From contig NZ_DATAGQ010000148.1 in NCBI RefSeq assembly GCF_036263595.1, forward strand, positions 1 to 64,000: a DNA stretch of 64,000 bases, in the 5' to 3' direction. How positions within the stretch are numbered: the stretch's first letter is position 1; each line of letters begins with the position of its first letter. This document shows, piece by piece, positions 16,211 through 25,052 of this stretch. Made by a program: the position numbers and the translations under genes. The notes beneath the pieces were generated by a model that searched no databases, was not told where the DNA came from, and saw nothing but the letters and a program-made list of their open reading frames with translations. The stretch comes from Geminicoccus sp036263595 (GTDB taxonomy: Bacteria; Pseudomonadota; Alphaproteobacteria; Geminicoccales; Geminicoccaceae).

Positions 16211-17287
16211 ATGAAGACCTATCGGATCGCCGCGATTCCGGGCGACGGCATCGGCATCGAGGTCGTGGAAGCGGGGCTACAGGTGCTGGCCGCGCTCGCC
16301 GAACGAGACGGCGACTTCACCCTCGACGTCGAGCGGTTCGACTGGGGGAGCGAGCGCTACAAGCGCACCGGCGCGCTCATGCCTAAGGATGGGGCTGACC
16401 AGCTGCGCGCATTCGATGCGATCTTCTTCGGCGCCGTCGGCGCGCCCGACGTACCCGACCACCTGACGCTCTGGGGCCTGCGTCTGGCGATCTGCCAGCC
16501 GCTAGACCAGTTCGCCAATGTGCGGCCGACACGGATCCTGCCCGGTATCACCAGCCCGCTCCGCGGCGTGGACGAGGGCGACCTGGACTGGGTCATCGTG
16601 CGCGAGAACTCCGAGGGAGAGTATGCTGGTCAGGGCGGCCGGTCGCATCGCGGCCTGCCGCAGGAGGTGGCGACCGAAGTCTCGATCTTCACGCGAGCCG
16701 GGATCGAGCGGATCATGCGCTACGCGTTCGAGGTGGCACGGTCACGGCCGCGCAAGCTCCTGACTGTCGTCACCAAATCGAACGCGCAGCGCTACGGCAT
16801 GGTCCTCTGGGACGAGATCGCGCGCGAGGTCGCTGCGGACTTTCCGGACGTGACCTGGGACAAGATGTTGGTCGACGCGATGACGGTCCGGATGACGCTG
16901 CACCCCAAGTCGCTCGATACCATCGTCGCGACCAACCTTCACGCGGACATCCTGTCGGATCTCGCCGCGGCACTCGCCGGCTCGATCGGCGTCGCGCCTA
17001 CGGGCAACATCAACCCGACGGGACGCGCGCCCTCGATGTTCGAGCCGATCCATGGCTCGGCGTTCGACATCACCGGCAAGGGCATCGCGAATCCCATCGC
17101 GACGTTCTGGACCGCGTCGATGATGCTCGAGCATCTTGGCCAGCCGCACACCGCCGCGACCCTGATGCGGGCGATCGAGCGGGTTACGGCCGACCCGGCA
17201 CTCCACACTCCCGATCTTGGCGGCACCGCCCGGACCGACGACGTCACCCGCGCCGTCATCGACGCAGTCCGCGGCCGCAACGACTGA
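16211..17287 (+). CDS. Isocitrate/isopropylmalate-family dehydrogenase, tartrate dehydrogenase-like
   Basis: 358 residues. Family landmarks are present: IPGDGIGIEVVE, the VRENSEGEYAG loop, ATNLHADILSDLAA with its metal-binding aspartates, and EPIHGSAFDITGKGIANP near the NAD site. The substrate loop reads RLAICQPLDQFANVRPTR, so the first substrate arginine of the family (Arg94 in isopropylmalate dehydrogenase) is Cys95 here, while the second is kept as Arg105. That differs from the paralogue next door and implies another substrate, plausibly a tartrate isomer. Expected reaction: NAD-dependent oxidation with or without beta-decarboxylation. GGGAAAAGG precedes the start. Confidence 0.87.
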   Translation: MKTYRIAAIPGDGIGIEVVEAGLQVLAALAERDGDFTLDVERFDWGSERYKRTGALMPKDGADQLRAFDAIFFGAVGAPDVPDHLTLWGLRLAICQPLDQFANVRPTRILPGITSPLRGVDEGDLDWVIVRENSEGEYAGQGGRSHRGLPQEVATEVSIFTRAGIERIMRYAFEVARSRPRKLLTVVTKSNAQRYGMVLWDEIAREVAADFPDVTWDKMLVDAMTVRMTLHPKSLDTIVATNLHADILSDLAAALAGSIGVAPTGNINPTGRAPSMFEPIHGSAFDITGKGIANPIATFWTASMMLEHLGQPHTAATLMRAIERVTADPALHTPDLGGTARTDDVTRAVIDAVRGRND

Positions 17288-17296
17288 AAGAAGTCA

Positions 17297-18367
17297 ATGA
17301 GCACGAACCAGATGAAGATTGCGGTGATCCCCGGCGATGGGATCGGCAAGGAGGTCGTGCCCGAGGGCCTGCGCGTGCTCGAAGCCGCGGCCAGGCGGCA
17401 CGGCCTCGGCTTCGACTTCGCCGAGCACGACTTCGCCTCGGTCGATTATTACCAGAAGCACGGCACGATGATGCCCGAGGACTGGAAGGACCGGCTCGCC
17501 GGCACCGATGCGATCTTCTTTGGCGCGGTAGGCTGGCCTGCGACGGTGCCCGACCATGTTTCCCTCTGGGGCTCGTTGATCCAGTTCCGTCGCGAGTACG
17601 ACCAGTACGTCAGCCTGCGCCCCGCGCGCGCGATGCCGGGCGTCCCCTCGCCGCTCGCCGGCCGCAAGCCCGGCGACATCGACATGATGATCGTGCGCGA
17701 GAACACCGAAGGCGAGTATTCCTCGATTGGTGGCACGATGTTTCCAGGCACCGAGCGCGAGGTCGTGATCCAGGAGACGGTGATGACCCGGCACGGCGTC
17801 GACCGCATCCTGCGCTACGCCTTCGACCTCGCGATGAGCCGCGGCAGGCACCTGACCTCGGCCACCAAGTCGAACGGCATCTCGATCACCATGCCCTATT
17901 GGGACGGTCGCGTCGCCGAAATAGCCAAGGCCTATCCCGACGTGAAGGTCGACAAGTACCACATCGACATCCTGACGGCGCAGTTCGTGCTCCATCCGGA
18001 CTGGTTCGACGTGGTCGTCGCCTCCAACCTGTTCGGCGACATCCTGTCCGATCTCGGGCCCGCCTGCACCGGGACCATCGGCATCGCGCCCTCCGGCAAC
18101 ATCAATCCCGAGCGACGCTTTCCCTCGCTGTTCGAGCCGGTGCACGGCTCGGCCCCTGACATTGCCGGGCAAGGCATAGCCAATCCCGTGGGCCAGATCT
18201 GGGCGGGTGCGATGATGCTCGAGCATCTGGGCCATGCCGAGGCGGCGGCCTCGATCGTCGCCGCGATCGAGCGGGTGCTGGCCGAGCCCGCGCTGCGCAC
18301 CCGCGACCTCGGCGGCACGGCCGATACCCGGACCTGTGGCAAGGCCATCGCCGACGCGATTTCCTGA
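17297..18367 (+). CDS. dmlA: D-malate/tartrate dehydrogenase (DmlA/TtuC-like)
   Basis: 356 residues, closely resembling E. coli DmlA throughout (IAVIPGDGIGKEVVPEGLRV, then FFGAVGWPATVPDH, VRENTEGEYSSIGG, ASNLFGDILSDLGPACTG and EPVHGSAPDI). The substrate loop FRREYDQYVSLRP keeps both arginines (Arg98 and Arg108). DmlA oxidatively decarboxylates D-malate to pyruvate and also acts on tartrates; TtuC is the plasmid-borne tartrate relative. It follows the paralogous dehydrogenase by nine bases and precedes the tartrate dehydratase by ten, clearly one operon. Confidence 0.9.
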   Translation: MSTNQMKIAVIPGDGIGKEVVPEGLRVLEAAARRHGLGFDFAEHDFASVDYYQKHGTMMPEDWKDRLAGTDAIFFGAVGWPATVPDHVSLWGSLIQFRREYDQYVSLRPARAMPGVPSPLAGRKPGDIDMMIVRENTEGEYSSIGGTMFPGTEREVVIQETVMTRHGVDRILRYAFDLAMSRGRHLTSATKSNGISITMPYWDGRVAEIAKAYPDVKVDKYHIDILTAQFVLHPDWFDVVVASNLFGDILSDLGPACTGTIGIAPSGNINPERRFPSLFEPVHGSAPDIAGQGIANPVGQIWAGAMMLEHLGHAEAAASIVAAIERVLAEPALRTRDLGGTADTRTCGKAIADAIS

Positions 18368-18377
18368 AGGACGGATC

Positions 18378-19541
18378 ATGAAGATCACGGACATCCGCGA
18401 GAAGACGGTCTCGATCGCCTCGCCCATCGCCAATGCCTATATCGACTTCTCCAAGATGACCTGCTCGGTCGTGGCCGTCGTCACCGACGTCGTTCGCGAC
18501 GGCAAGCCGGTCGTCGGCTACGGCTTCAATTCGAACGGCCGCTACGGGCAAGGCGCCCTGATGCGTGACCGCTTCATCGGCCGGGTGCTCGAGGCCGACC
18601 CGGCGAGCCTCGTCGACGAGCCGAACGACAACCTGGATCCGTTCGCGATCTGGGCAGCGCTCATGAAGAACGAAAAGCCCGGCGGCCATGGCGAGCGCTC
18701 GGTCGCCGTCGGCACGATCGACATGGCGGTCTGGGATGCGGTGGCCAAGATCGCAGGCGTGCCGCTCTACAAGCTCCTGGCCGACCGCTACCGCGGCGGC
18801 GTGCACGACGAGAGCGTCTGGGTCTACGCTGCCGGCGGCTACTACTATCCTGGCAAGGACCACACCCAGCTTCAGGACGAGATGAAGGGATATCTCGACC
18901 GTGGCTATCGCGTCGTGAAGATGAAGATCGGCGCCGTTCCGATGGAGGAGGACATCGCCCGGATCGAGGCGGTGCTCGACGTGGTGGACGATGGCCGCAA
19001 CCTGGCTGTCGACGCGAACGGCCGCTTCGATCTTGAGACGACCCTTGCCTACGCTGAAGCGCTCAAGCCCTACGACCTCTTCTGGTACGAGGAGGCGGGC
19101 GACCCGCTCGACTACGAGATCCAGGCGCGTCTAGCCGAGGCTTACGATCGCCCGATCGCGACGGGTGAGAACCTGTTCTCGCACCAGGACGCCCGCAACC
19201 TCCTGCGCTATGGCGGGATGCGCCCCGATCGTGACTGGCTGCAGTTCGACTGCGCCCTGTCCTACGGACTTGTCGAGTTCATGCGCACACTGAAGGTGAT
19301 GGATGATCTGGGCTGGTCCCCGCGCCGGGTCGTGCCGCATGGGGGCCACCAGATGTCCCTCAACATCGCTGCGGGCCTCCACCTCGGTGGCAACGAGAGC
19401 TATCCCGACGTGTTCCAGCCCTTTGGTGGTTTTGCCGATGGCATCGAGGTGCATGACGGAAGGGTGGCTCTGCCGGACATCCCGGGCATCGGCTTCGAAG
19501 CCAAGTCGCGTCTCTACAGCGTCATGCGAGAACTCGCGTAG
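18378..19541 (+). CDS. tarD: D-tartrate dehydratase (TarD), enolase superfamily
   Basis: 387 residues. The enolase-superfamily catalytic set is complete and lies one residue off the positions I recall for Bradyrhizobium TarD: Lys183 in the KMK motif at 181-183, metal ligands Asp212 (VDAN), Glu238 (YEE) and Glu264 (TGEN), and His321 (VPHGGH). The agreement in spacing supports D-tartrate dehydratase over other mandelate-racemase members. The reaction is D-tartrate to oxaloacetate plus water. The ATG at 18378 is ten bases behind the DmlA-like gene, and it is the last gene of the tartrate operon. Confidence 0.88.
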   Translation: MKITDIREKTVSIASPIANAYIDFSKMTCSVVAVVTDVVRDGKPVVGYGFNSNGRYGQGALMRDRFIGRVLEADPASLVDEPNDNLDPFAIWAALMKNEKPGGHGERSVAVGTIDMAVWDAVAKIAGVPLYKLLADRYRGGVHDESVWVYAAGGYYYPGKDHTQLQDEMKGYLDRGYRVVKMKIGAVPMEEDIARIEAVLDVVDDGRNLAVDANGRFDLETTLAYAEALKPYDLFWYEEAGDPLDYEIQARLAEAYDRPIATGENLFSHQDARNLLRYGGMRPDRDWLQFDCALSYGLVEFMRTLKVMDDLGWSPRRVVPHGGHQMSLNIAAGLHLGGNESYPDVFQPFGGFADGIEVHDGRVALPDIPGIGFEAKSRLYSVMRELA

Positions 19542-19763
19542 CCGCCTGTCCGCCCCGCGGGTGAGACGCATCCGCAGCCGAGCCTTCGGGCTTGTCAATT
19601 CGTTCCGGTTGGCCCTGGGGGTACGGGCGGTCGGTCTCGACCACGCGTGCGGCAATCGGTCGTCGCGTCGGACTTCGCCGCCGCGCCAGCCTTGCCCGAT
19701 CGCCCCAGGCGGGAACATTCCTACCGACTGGCGTGATGTCTTAGGCCGCCCGTCTCCGGCAGA

Positions 19764-20135
19764 TCAGGAGGCTCGGCCGTGGTCCAGCGATCGCAGTGTC
19801 CTCTCAAGCGTGGCCCGGTCCACCGGCTTGTTGAGGTAGCCGATGGGATCGAGCGCGCCGGTGCGTGCAACGAAGTCTCGGATCAGATTCCCGCTGACGA
19901 ACAGGGAGCGGATGCCAAAGCACCGTCGGACCTCGGCCGCCGCTTCCTCGCCGCTGCTGCCTCCAGCAAGGCGCACATCCATGAGCACCATGTCCGGCTT
20001 GGACTTGGCAGCTTCCTCAACCGCGCCTGCGGCATCAACCGCCTGCCCACACACCTCGTGGCCGAGATCCTCAAGCAGACTGACCAGGACCGTGGCGATA
20101 AGCAGGTCGTCCTCGACGACCAGGATACGAAGCAT
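19764..20135 (-). CDS. Single-domain response regulator
   Basis: 123 residues consisting of a receiver domain only. Acidic pocket Glu8-Asp9-Asp10, phospho-acceptor Asp53 (VLMDVRL), conserved Ser81 and Lys103 (LNKP) are all present. The start ATG at 20135 overlaps the stop of the histidine kinase gene by one base (TGATG), so the two are coupled. With no output domain it may relay phosphate to another protein or act by protein contact, as is common for partners of HisKA_2/HWE kinases in alphaproteobacteria. Confidence 0.88.
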   Translation of the reverse strand: MLRILVVEDDLLIATVLVSLLEDLGHEVCGQAVDAAGAVEEAAKSKPDMVLMDVRLAGGSSGEEAAAEVRRCFGIRSLFVSGNLIRDFVARTGALDPIGYLNKPVDRATLERTLRSLDHGRAS

Positions 20136-21883
20136 CAAGCGGCTTCCCTCGGAAACGTCATCTCGGCCCGGGTGCCCGCGGTCCCGGTCATGATCGCGAA
20201 CTCGCCGCCAAGTTGGCGCGCGAAAGTTTGGATGAGCCGCATCCCCAGGCTCCTGGTTTTCAGTGGATCGCTTCCCGCGGCAGGGCCGGTTCCATCGTTT
20301 TCCACGGTCAGCTGCAGCATGCCTTCTCCGGTCGCCGCGAGGCTGACCCGGACTTGGCAAGCGTTCCCTGGCCGGCAAGCATGTTTGATGGCGTTGGTCA
20401 GGAGCTCGTTGAGCGCCAGGGCCAAGGGCGCCGCACGCGCCAGCGGAAGTTCGACCGGCTCCCCTGTCAGCGTGATCGAGCACGCCGGACCCGCGGCGAC
20501 CTGGAAATAGTTGCACAGTTCGCGCAGATAGGCCTGAGCCTCGACGACACCGGTGAAGTCGCTCTCGTACAGCCGCGCGTGCACCGTGCCGACCGCATTC
20601 ACGCGCGCGCAGGCATCGTCGATGGCCTCCCGGGTCTGGCCAGGCGGCAGGTCCATGGCTTGAAGCGTCAGCATGGCAGCGACCTGCTGAAGCGAGTTCT
20701 TGACCCGGTGGTTGACCTCCTGGATCAGCGTGTCCTTGTGCCGGATCAGCGCATCACGCTCGGCCAGCAGATCGGTCAACTCGGCCGTGCGCTCGCGCAC
20801 ACGCCGCTCCAGTTCTGCATTCGCACCTGCAAGTACGGTCCGGCGTTCGTCTTCCGCTCGTGCCCAGCGGAGTGCGAAAAAGCCGGCGACACCAAAAGCC
20901 GCCACGGCGACCAAGCCCGTGAAGAAATAAGCTACTGACCGTTTCAACCATTGATCCCGAACAGCCGCTTCCGACATGCCGACGAAAACCGAGATCGGGT
21001 ACTTGGCCAGCGTCGCGAAGAAGGCGGTCCGCTGTTCGCCGTCGACCTCGGAGCGGTACGAGATCCACCCTTCTGGCTCGGACAAGGCAATCCTGGCCGC
21101 CACCGTGGAGGGGATGGCCTTGTCCAGCGGCACGTCTTGGGGCAGAGCGGGCTCGCGGAACAGGAGTGACCTCCGCGCCTCGTGGATCCAGGCGAATACC
21201 CAGCGCTCTGGCAGGCCCAGCGAATTGTAGAGTTGGGCGATCTCTCTGCTGTCGACCGAGAAGGACACGACGCCGAGGAAGCCGCCGTCCGGGGCTGTCA
21301 CCCCGCGGCTGAAGATCACGATCGGCGTGCCGTCGATCTTGGACTGGAGCGGCTCGCTCACATAAAGTCCTGCGTCGGCCTCGACCTGCACTCGGAAGTA
21401 GTCGCGTTCGGAAACGCTGAGCGCCGGAGAGGCATCCTGGACTGATGTTGCGCGCAGACTGCCGTCCGGAGCCCAGACGAAGAGCCGAAACGAGATCGGC
21501 AGCGCACCACGCAGCCGGTCCAGGCGCTCATCCACCTGCGCTCGCGCCCCTGCGGCGGCCCAATCCGTCGCAGCCGCAACATCCGCCATCTGCTCCAGCA
21601 TCAGGTCGCTGGCGTCCAGGAGCCGCTCGACCTGGCTCACCACCAGGCGGGTCATGCCCTTTGCCACCGTGCGCGCTTCGTCCTGGGCTAGGTAGTAGGT
21701 CCACCAGGCACCGAGGCCCAACATCGCGAACAGGAGGATCATGCTGCTGGCAAGCGCAGTGGCGAAGCGTCGGAAGATGATGCGCTCCGGGACCGGCGTG
21801 AGTGGCGGTCTGAAGGGCTGCGACCCGTAATGCGCCTCGGGTGCGTCCTTCGCCACCCGGCTCGGGAGCCCAGCCACGTTCAC
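20135..21883 (-). CDS. Sensor histidine kinase, HisKA_2 family, with periplasmic Cache-like sensor
   Basis: 582 residues from a GTG at 21883 that follows GGGGGAG; the open frame extends further upstream but into unlikely sequence. A membrane helix at about 30-60, then a periplasmic region of about 240 residues of dCache type (YFRVQVEADAGLYVSEPL, then GVVSFSVD), a second helix near 325-345, a coiled coil, and the kinase core. The phospho-histidine lies in IQEVNHRVKNSLQQV, typical of HisKA_2, followed by NELLTNAIKHA and the ATPase domain. It likely senses a small extracellular molecule and phosphorylates the co-transcribed receiver. Confidence 0.85.
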   Translation of the reverse strand: MNVAGLPSRVAKDAPEAHYGSQPFRPPLTPVPERIIFRRFATALASSMILLFAMLGLGAWWTYYLAQDEARTVAKGMTRLVVSQVERLLDASDLMLEQMADVAAATDWAAAGARAQVDERLDRLRGALPISFRLFVWAPDGSLRATSVQDASPALSVSERDYFRVQVEADAGLYVSEPLQSKIDGTPIVIFSRGVTAPDGGFLGVVSFSVDSREIAQLYNSLGLPERWVFAWIHEARRSLLFREPALPQDVPLDKAIPSTVAARIALSEPEGWISYRSEVDGEQRTAFFATLAKYPISVFVGMSEAAVRDQWLKRSVAYFFTGLVAVAAFGVAGFFALRWARAEDERRTVLAGANAELERRVRERTAELTDLLAERDALIRHKDTLIQEVNHRVKNSLQQVAAMLTLQAMDLPPGQTREAIDDACARVNAVGTVHARLYESDFTGVVEAQAYLRELCNYFQVAAGPACSITLTGEPVELPLARAAPLALALNELLTNAIKHACRPGNACQVRVSLAATGEGMLQLTVENDGTGPAAGSDPLKTRSLGMRLIQTFARQLGGEFAIMTGTAGTRAEMTFPREAA

Positions 21884-21904
21884 CGCGTGCTCCCCCTTCG
21901 ATCG

Positions 21905-22395
21905 GAGCGACCGCCGGCGACGTCCAGGCACTGGACCAATGAAACTATATCGAACTCTTCGGCTGCTTTCTCGACGTCGAGGCCGGCGTTGCGCAGCCTG
22001 GCGTTGGCACGGGCAACCGCATGGACGTCCAGCGTGGCGGCGCGGCTGCACTTGCGGCCGAGGAACCGCGCAACTTCAAGGCCGCCGCGGGTACGACCGC
22101 AGATCATGCCGCGCCCGAACTCCCCGAAGGCTGGCATCATGATGGAGAAGATCCCCTCAGTCGCACCGGTGCCGGCGATCGCCTGTGCGAGACGCGCGGT
22201 TTGATGCCGGAGCAACCGACGTTCTCGGCAGCCTCGATCAGCTGCTTTGTCGAGCTGGGGAGCCGACTCAGTTCGGCGATAACAAGAACGTTGCCCTCGC
22301 GCGCGAAATCCAGCGAATCCTGGAACTGGGAACGGTCCCGCTTCCTCATCACTGTCCTGCCGCCCGCACACTTCTTCTTGTTTGCTGCCGAAAAG
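21905..22395 (-). pseudogene. Serine resolvase/invertase remnant, frameshifted
   Basis: Leftward reading gives RSQFQDSLDFAREGNVLVIA and AELSRLPSSTKQLIE near 22340-22240, then in another frame MMPAFGEFGRGMICGRTRGG and RKCSRAATLDVHAVARANAR near 22145-21990. This matches the order in serine resolvases: DRPxLxxALxFxREGD, LDRLARS, GAFAEFERxLIxERT and the C-terminal HTH linker. A frameshift lies near 22200, and the N-terminal strand with the catalytic serine (YARVS) is not found. It ends just upstream of the histidine kinase gene. A dead recombinase, probably a mobile-element relic. Confidence 0.7.
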
Positions 22396-23042
22396 GTTCA
22401 CAGATCTCGCATCGACACGGCCACGATAGCAGCTTGCTCCTGCTTTCCCTGTAAAACCGCTCCCGCCCTACCACGTTCATCGTCCAACCAAGTTGGACAA
22501 TTGCTCGCACGCGCGCAAGCAGCCCGTAAAGCGGTCGAGGATATCGACTTGAAGCTGATGCAACGGCGGCCGGGCTCCTGGGATCGACGGGTGGCGAGGC
22601 GGATCGAGGAAGTACCGCTGGAGGGCTATCCCGTCTCCGAGGCTGTTGCACGTCGGTGACGGCGGCCATCCGCACCAGTCCTCACCAGCGCCTGCATGTT
22701 CAACCGGTAGTGTTCAGCAGCTCGCTTCGGCCAGTGGCCACCGTGGTTCGGCGGCTGGATCAGGTCGATCCTGATGTAGGACGATCCGGCTGTACCCGAC
22801 CGGCAGCTAGCAGAGGAGCAAGAGGCGGCTGGCCGAGAAGGTCAGTGACAGCCTGCCCGTGCCCCTCCGGCAACGGCAAGCAACTACGCGTGCAGCAACC
22901 ATGTGACCACCAGGCGGGCTGGCTGGTCCCGAAGGCCATTCGCACGGCTGTGATCCGTGCTGGATACTGCTCGGGGCAAGACGATGCCCTGCCCGCCGGT
23001 CAGCTATCGAAGGCCGATTCCAGGTGTATTCGTTGGACCCAA
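22396..23042. other. Non-coding gap between resolvase remnant and tRNA-Val
   Basis: Nothing identifiable. One rightward open frame runs to 22659 with a charged tail (KAVEDIDLKLMQRR onwards), but it has no credible start and no family is recognised; it could be the end of a vanished mobile-element gene. The position between a broken recombinase and a tRNA gene suggests the remains of an integrated element. Confidence 0.35.
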
Positions 23043-23117
<75 letters not shown>

Positions 23118-23249
23118 TCACCGATCGGGTGGCCGTGCGGATAGCGCTTGGCGGCCGCCATGGCAAGTCCCTGCTGACCTTCTTTGCCGGAGGTTGCCGC
23201 CGCGCCGGTGGCATGGTTCCCTCCGGGCCGGCAGATGCTGGCGCTGTGG

Positions 23250-24104
23250 ATGATCGAACCCTTCGTGCTCGTCAGGCCGGACGGCCCTGCCGTTCCCATC
23301 CTGATCTCGTCGCCGCATAGCGGGACCCACTACCCGGCCAGCGAAGAACGCCGGCTGGGCATACAGCGTGATGACCTCGCCACGTTGAGCGACGGTCCGG
23401 TCCACGAACTGTTCCTCCCGGCGGTCCAGGACGGGGCTACCCTCCTCTATGCATGCTGGAGCCGGGCCTGGGTCGACCTCAACCGCGAGCCGACCGAGTT
23501 GGACGACGAGGCGATCACGGGCGTGCCGGAACGCTACGCGAGGCGACGCTCGCTTCGCGTCCGATCGGGGCTGGGCGTGGTGCCGACCCGGCTGGGCGAG
23601 CGCCGGATCCATCAGCGGCGCCTCGACTATGGCGAGGTCGCCGGCCGGATCCATGCCATCCATGGCCCCTACCATGCGGCCATCGAGCGGGAGGCCGATC
23701 GGCTGGCTGCATGGCCCGGCGGGATGCTGCTGCTGGACTGTCATTCCATGCCCGGCGGCCCCTCCGGCGCCGGCGCGGTGCCCGACGTGGCGCTGGGCGA
23801 TCGCTTCGGACGCACATGCGCCGGCTGGATCGTGACGCGCGCGGAACAGATCTTCCGCGACGCAGGGTTCACGGTAGGCCGCAACCAACCGTTCGCCGGA
23901 GGCTGGATCACCGAACATCACGGCCGGCCGGAGCGGAACCGCCACGCCCTCCAGATCGAGCTGCGCCGCGCGCTCTTCCTGGGCGAGCAGGGCGGCGGGC
24001 AAGCGTGTTCCAGGGAACGGCTCCAGGCGGTGGCAAGGAAGCTGGTCCGGGTTGTTGGCGCCGAACTCGCAGCATCGGCCGATCTTCTCGATGCGGCGGA
24101 GTGA
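23250..24104 (+). CDS. N-formylglutamate amidohydrolase family protein
   Basis: 284 residues from ATG 23250; an upstream in-frame ATG at 23235 is also possible and neither has a strong ribosome binding site. The family zinc-site motifs are present: ISSPHSGTHYP near the start, WSRAWVDLNREPTELDD, LDCHSMPGG, and GGWITEHHGRPERNRHALQI near the C-terminus. HutG-type enzymes split N-formyl-L-glutamate into formate and glutamate at the end of histidine degradation. No hut genes are adjacent, and such stand-alone homologues are common in alphaproteobacteria, so the substrate remains open. Confidence 0.85.
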   Translation: MIEPFVLVRPDGPAVPILISSPHSGTHYPASEERRLGIQRDDLATLSDGPVHELFLPAVQDGATLLYACWSRAWVDLNREPTELDDEAITGVPERYARRRSLRVRSGLGVVPTRLGERRIHQRRLDYGEVAGRIHAIHGPYHAAIEREADRLAAWPGGMLLLDCHSMPGGPSGAGAVPDVALGDRFGRTCAGWIVTRAEQIFRDAGFTVGRNQPFAGGWITEHHGRPERNRHALQIELRRALFLGEQGGGQACSRERLQAVARKLVRVVGAELAASADLLDAAE

Positions 24105-24149
24105 GCCGGTCCCCAGGAGCCCTGGCAAGGAGTTTGCTCGTGCTCGGGC

Positions 24150-24992
24150 ATGCCGAACCAGCCCACTCGCCTGTTCTTCCTCGTCACCCTGTTCCTGCTG
24201 CTTGCCGCGGGACTGACGCCTGCTGCCGCCGTCCCCGACGACCCGGCAAGAACTGCCGAGCTGTGCCTTAGCGCGGCAAGACGTGCCGAGCAGCTGTCCG
24301 GCATGCCGGACGGGATCGTCACGGCGATCATGCTTGCCGAGACCGGCCGCTGGAGCAAGGAGCGCAAGCGCAGCTATCCCTGGCCCTGGACGGTGACCTC
24401 GGGCAGCGAAGCCTGGTTCGCGATGAGCCGCGAGGAAGCGGTGGCCACCGTGCGGCGCCTGCAGGCGGAAGGTCGCCGCAACATCGATGTCGGCTGCATG
24501 CAGATCAACCTCCACTGGCACCCGGACGCCTTCGACAGCATCGAGCAGGCCCTGGATCCGATCCGCAACATCGCCTACGGCACCGCCTTCCTGCGCGAGC
24601 TGTTCGACGAGCACGGCAGCTGGAGCCGGGCGGTGGCCTCGTACCACAGCCGTGACCCCGAACGTGGGGAGGCCTACCTGGCGCGGGTGGAGAAGCTCCA
24701 GGAACAGCAGAAGTTCTGGGGCAAGGACGAGATCCAGCTGGCGTTCGCCGATGCGAGGCGGGATGTCCTGGCAGCCGATGGCGGCGAGGACGCCATGGCG
24801 CTCGACCGGGCGGTCGCTCGCGGGGGCGTGCTGCTTGCCGCTTTGGAAGCAAGGCCCGGGGTCTCGACGTCGGCGGCACCCGGCAGCATCATCAAGCTTC
24901 CGCGGGACCCATCGGGCGGGCGCGTCGCGCTGAACCACGGCTTCCTGTTCTCGGGTACGCCTGCAACACGGAAAGTTTCCTCTGAGCGTTGA
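24150..24992 (+). CDS. Exported lytic transglycosylase (SLT domain)
   Basis: 280 residues with a signal peptide (hydrophobic 8-27, cleavage near AAAVPDD). The SLT fold spans about 40-190: catalytic Glu64 in MLAETGRW, then DVGCMQINLHWHP (113-125), and YGTAFLRELFDEHGSW and AVASYHSRDP further on. It would cleave peptidoglycan glycan strands with anhydro-muramic acid formation in the periplasm. The C-terminal 90 residues are variable. The distant purine site AAGGAG about 15 bases upstream is a weak ribosome binding site. It is 45 bases behind the amidohydrolase and may be co-transcribed. Confidence 0.87.
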   Translation: MPNQPTRLFFLVTLFLLLAAGLTPAAAVPDDPARTAELCLSAARRAEQLSGMPDGIVTAIMLAETGRWSKERKRSYPWPWTVTSGSEAWFAMSREEAVATVRRLQAEGRRNIDVGCMQINLHWHPDAFDSIEQALDPIRNIAYGTAFLRELFDEHGSWSRAVASYHSRDPERGEAYLARVEKLQEQQKFWGKDEIQLAFADARRDVLAADGGEDAMALDRAVARGGVLLAALEARPGVSTSAAPGSIIKLPRDPSGGRVALNHGFLFSGTPATRKVSSER

Positions 24993-25006
24993 CCGCCGTC
25001 GGGTCC

Positions 25007-25029
25007 GCCTGCAGCTTGAGCCTGCAGGC
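25007..25029 (+). terminator. Hairpin downstream of the lytic transglycosylase
   Basis: GCCTGCAG (25007-25014) pairs exactly with CTGCAGGC (25022-25029) around a seven-base loop. There is no T-run after it, so as an intrinsic terminator it is weak; it may partly separate the transglycosylase gene from the DUF1465-like gene, which starts 23 bases later. Confidence 0.3.
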
Positions 25030-25052
25030 ATGACGACCAAACGGAAACGCCC

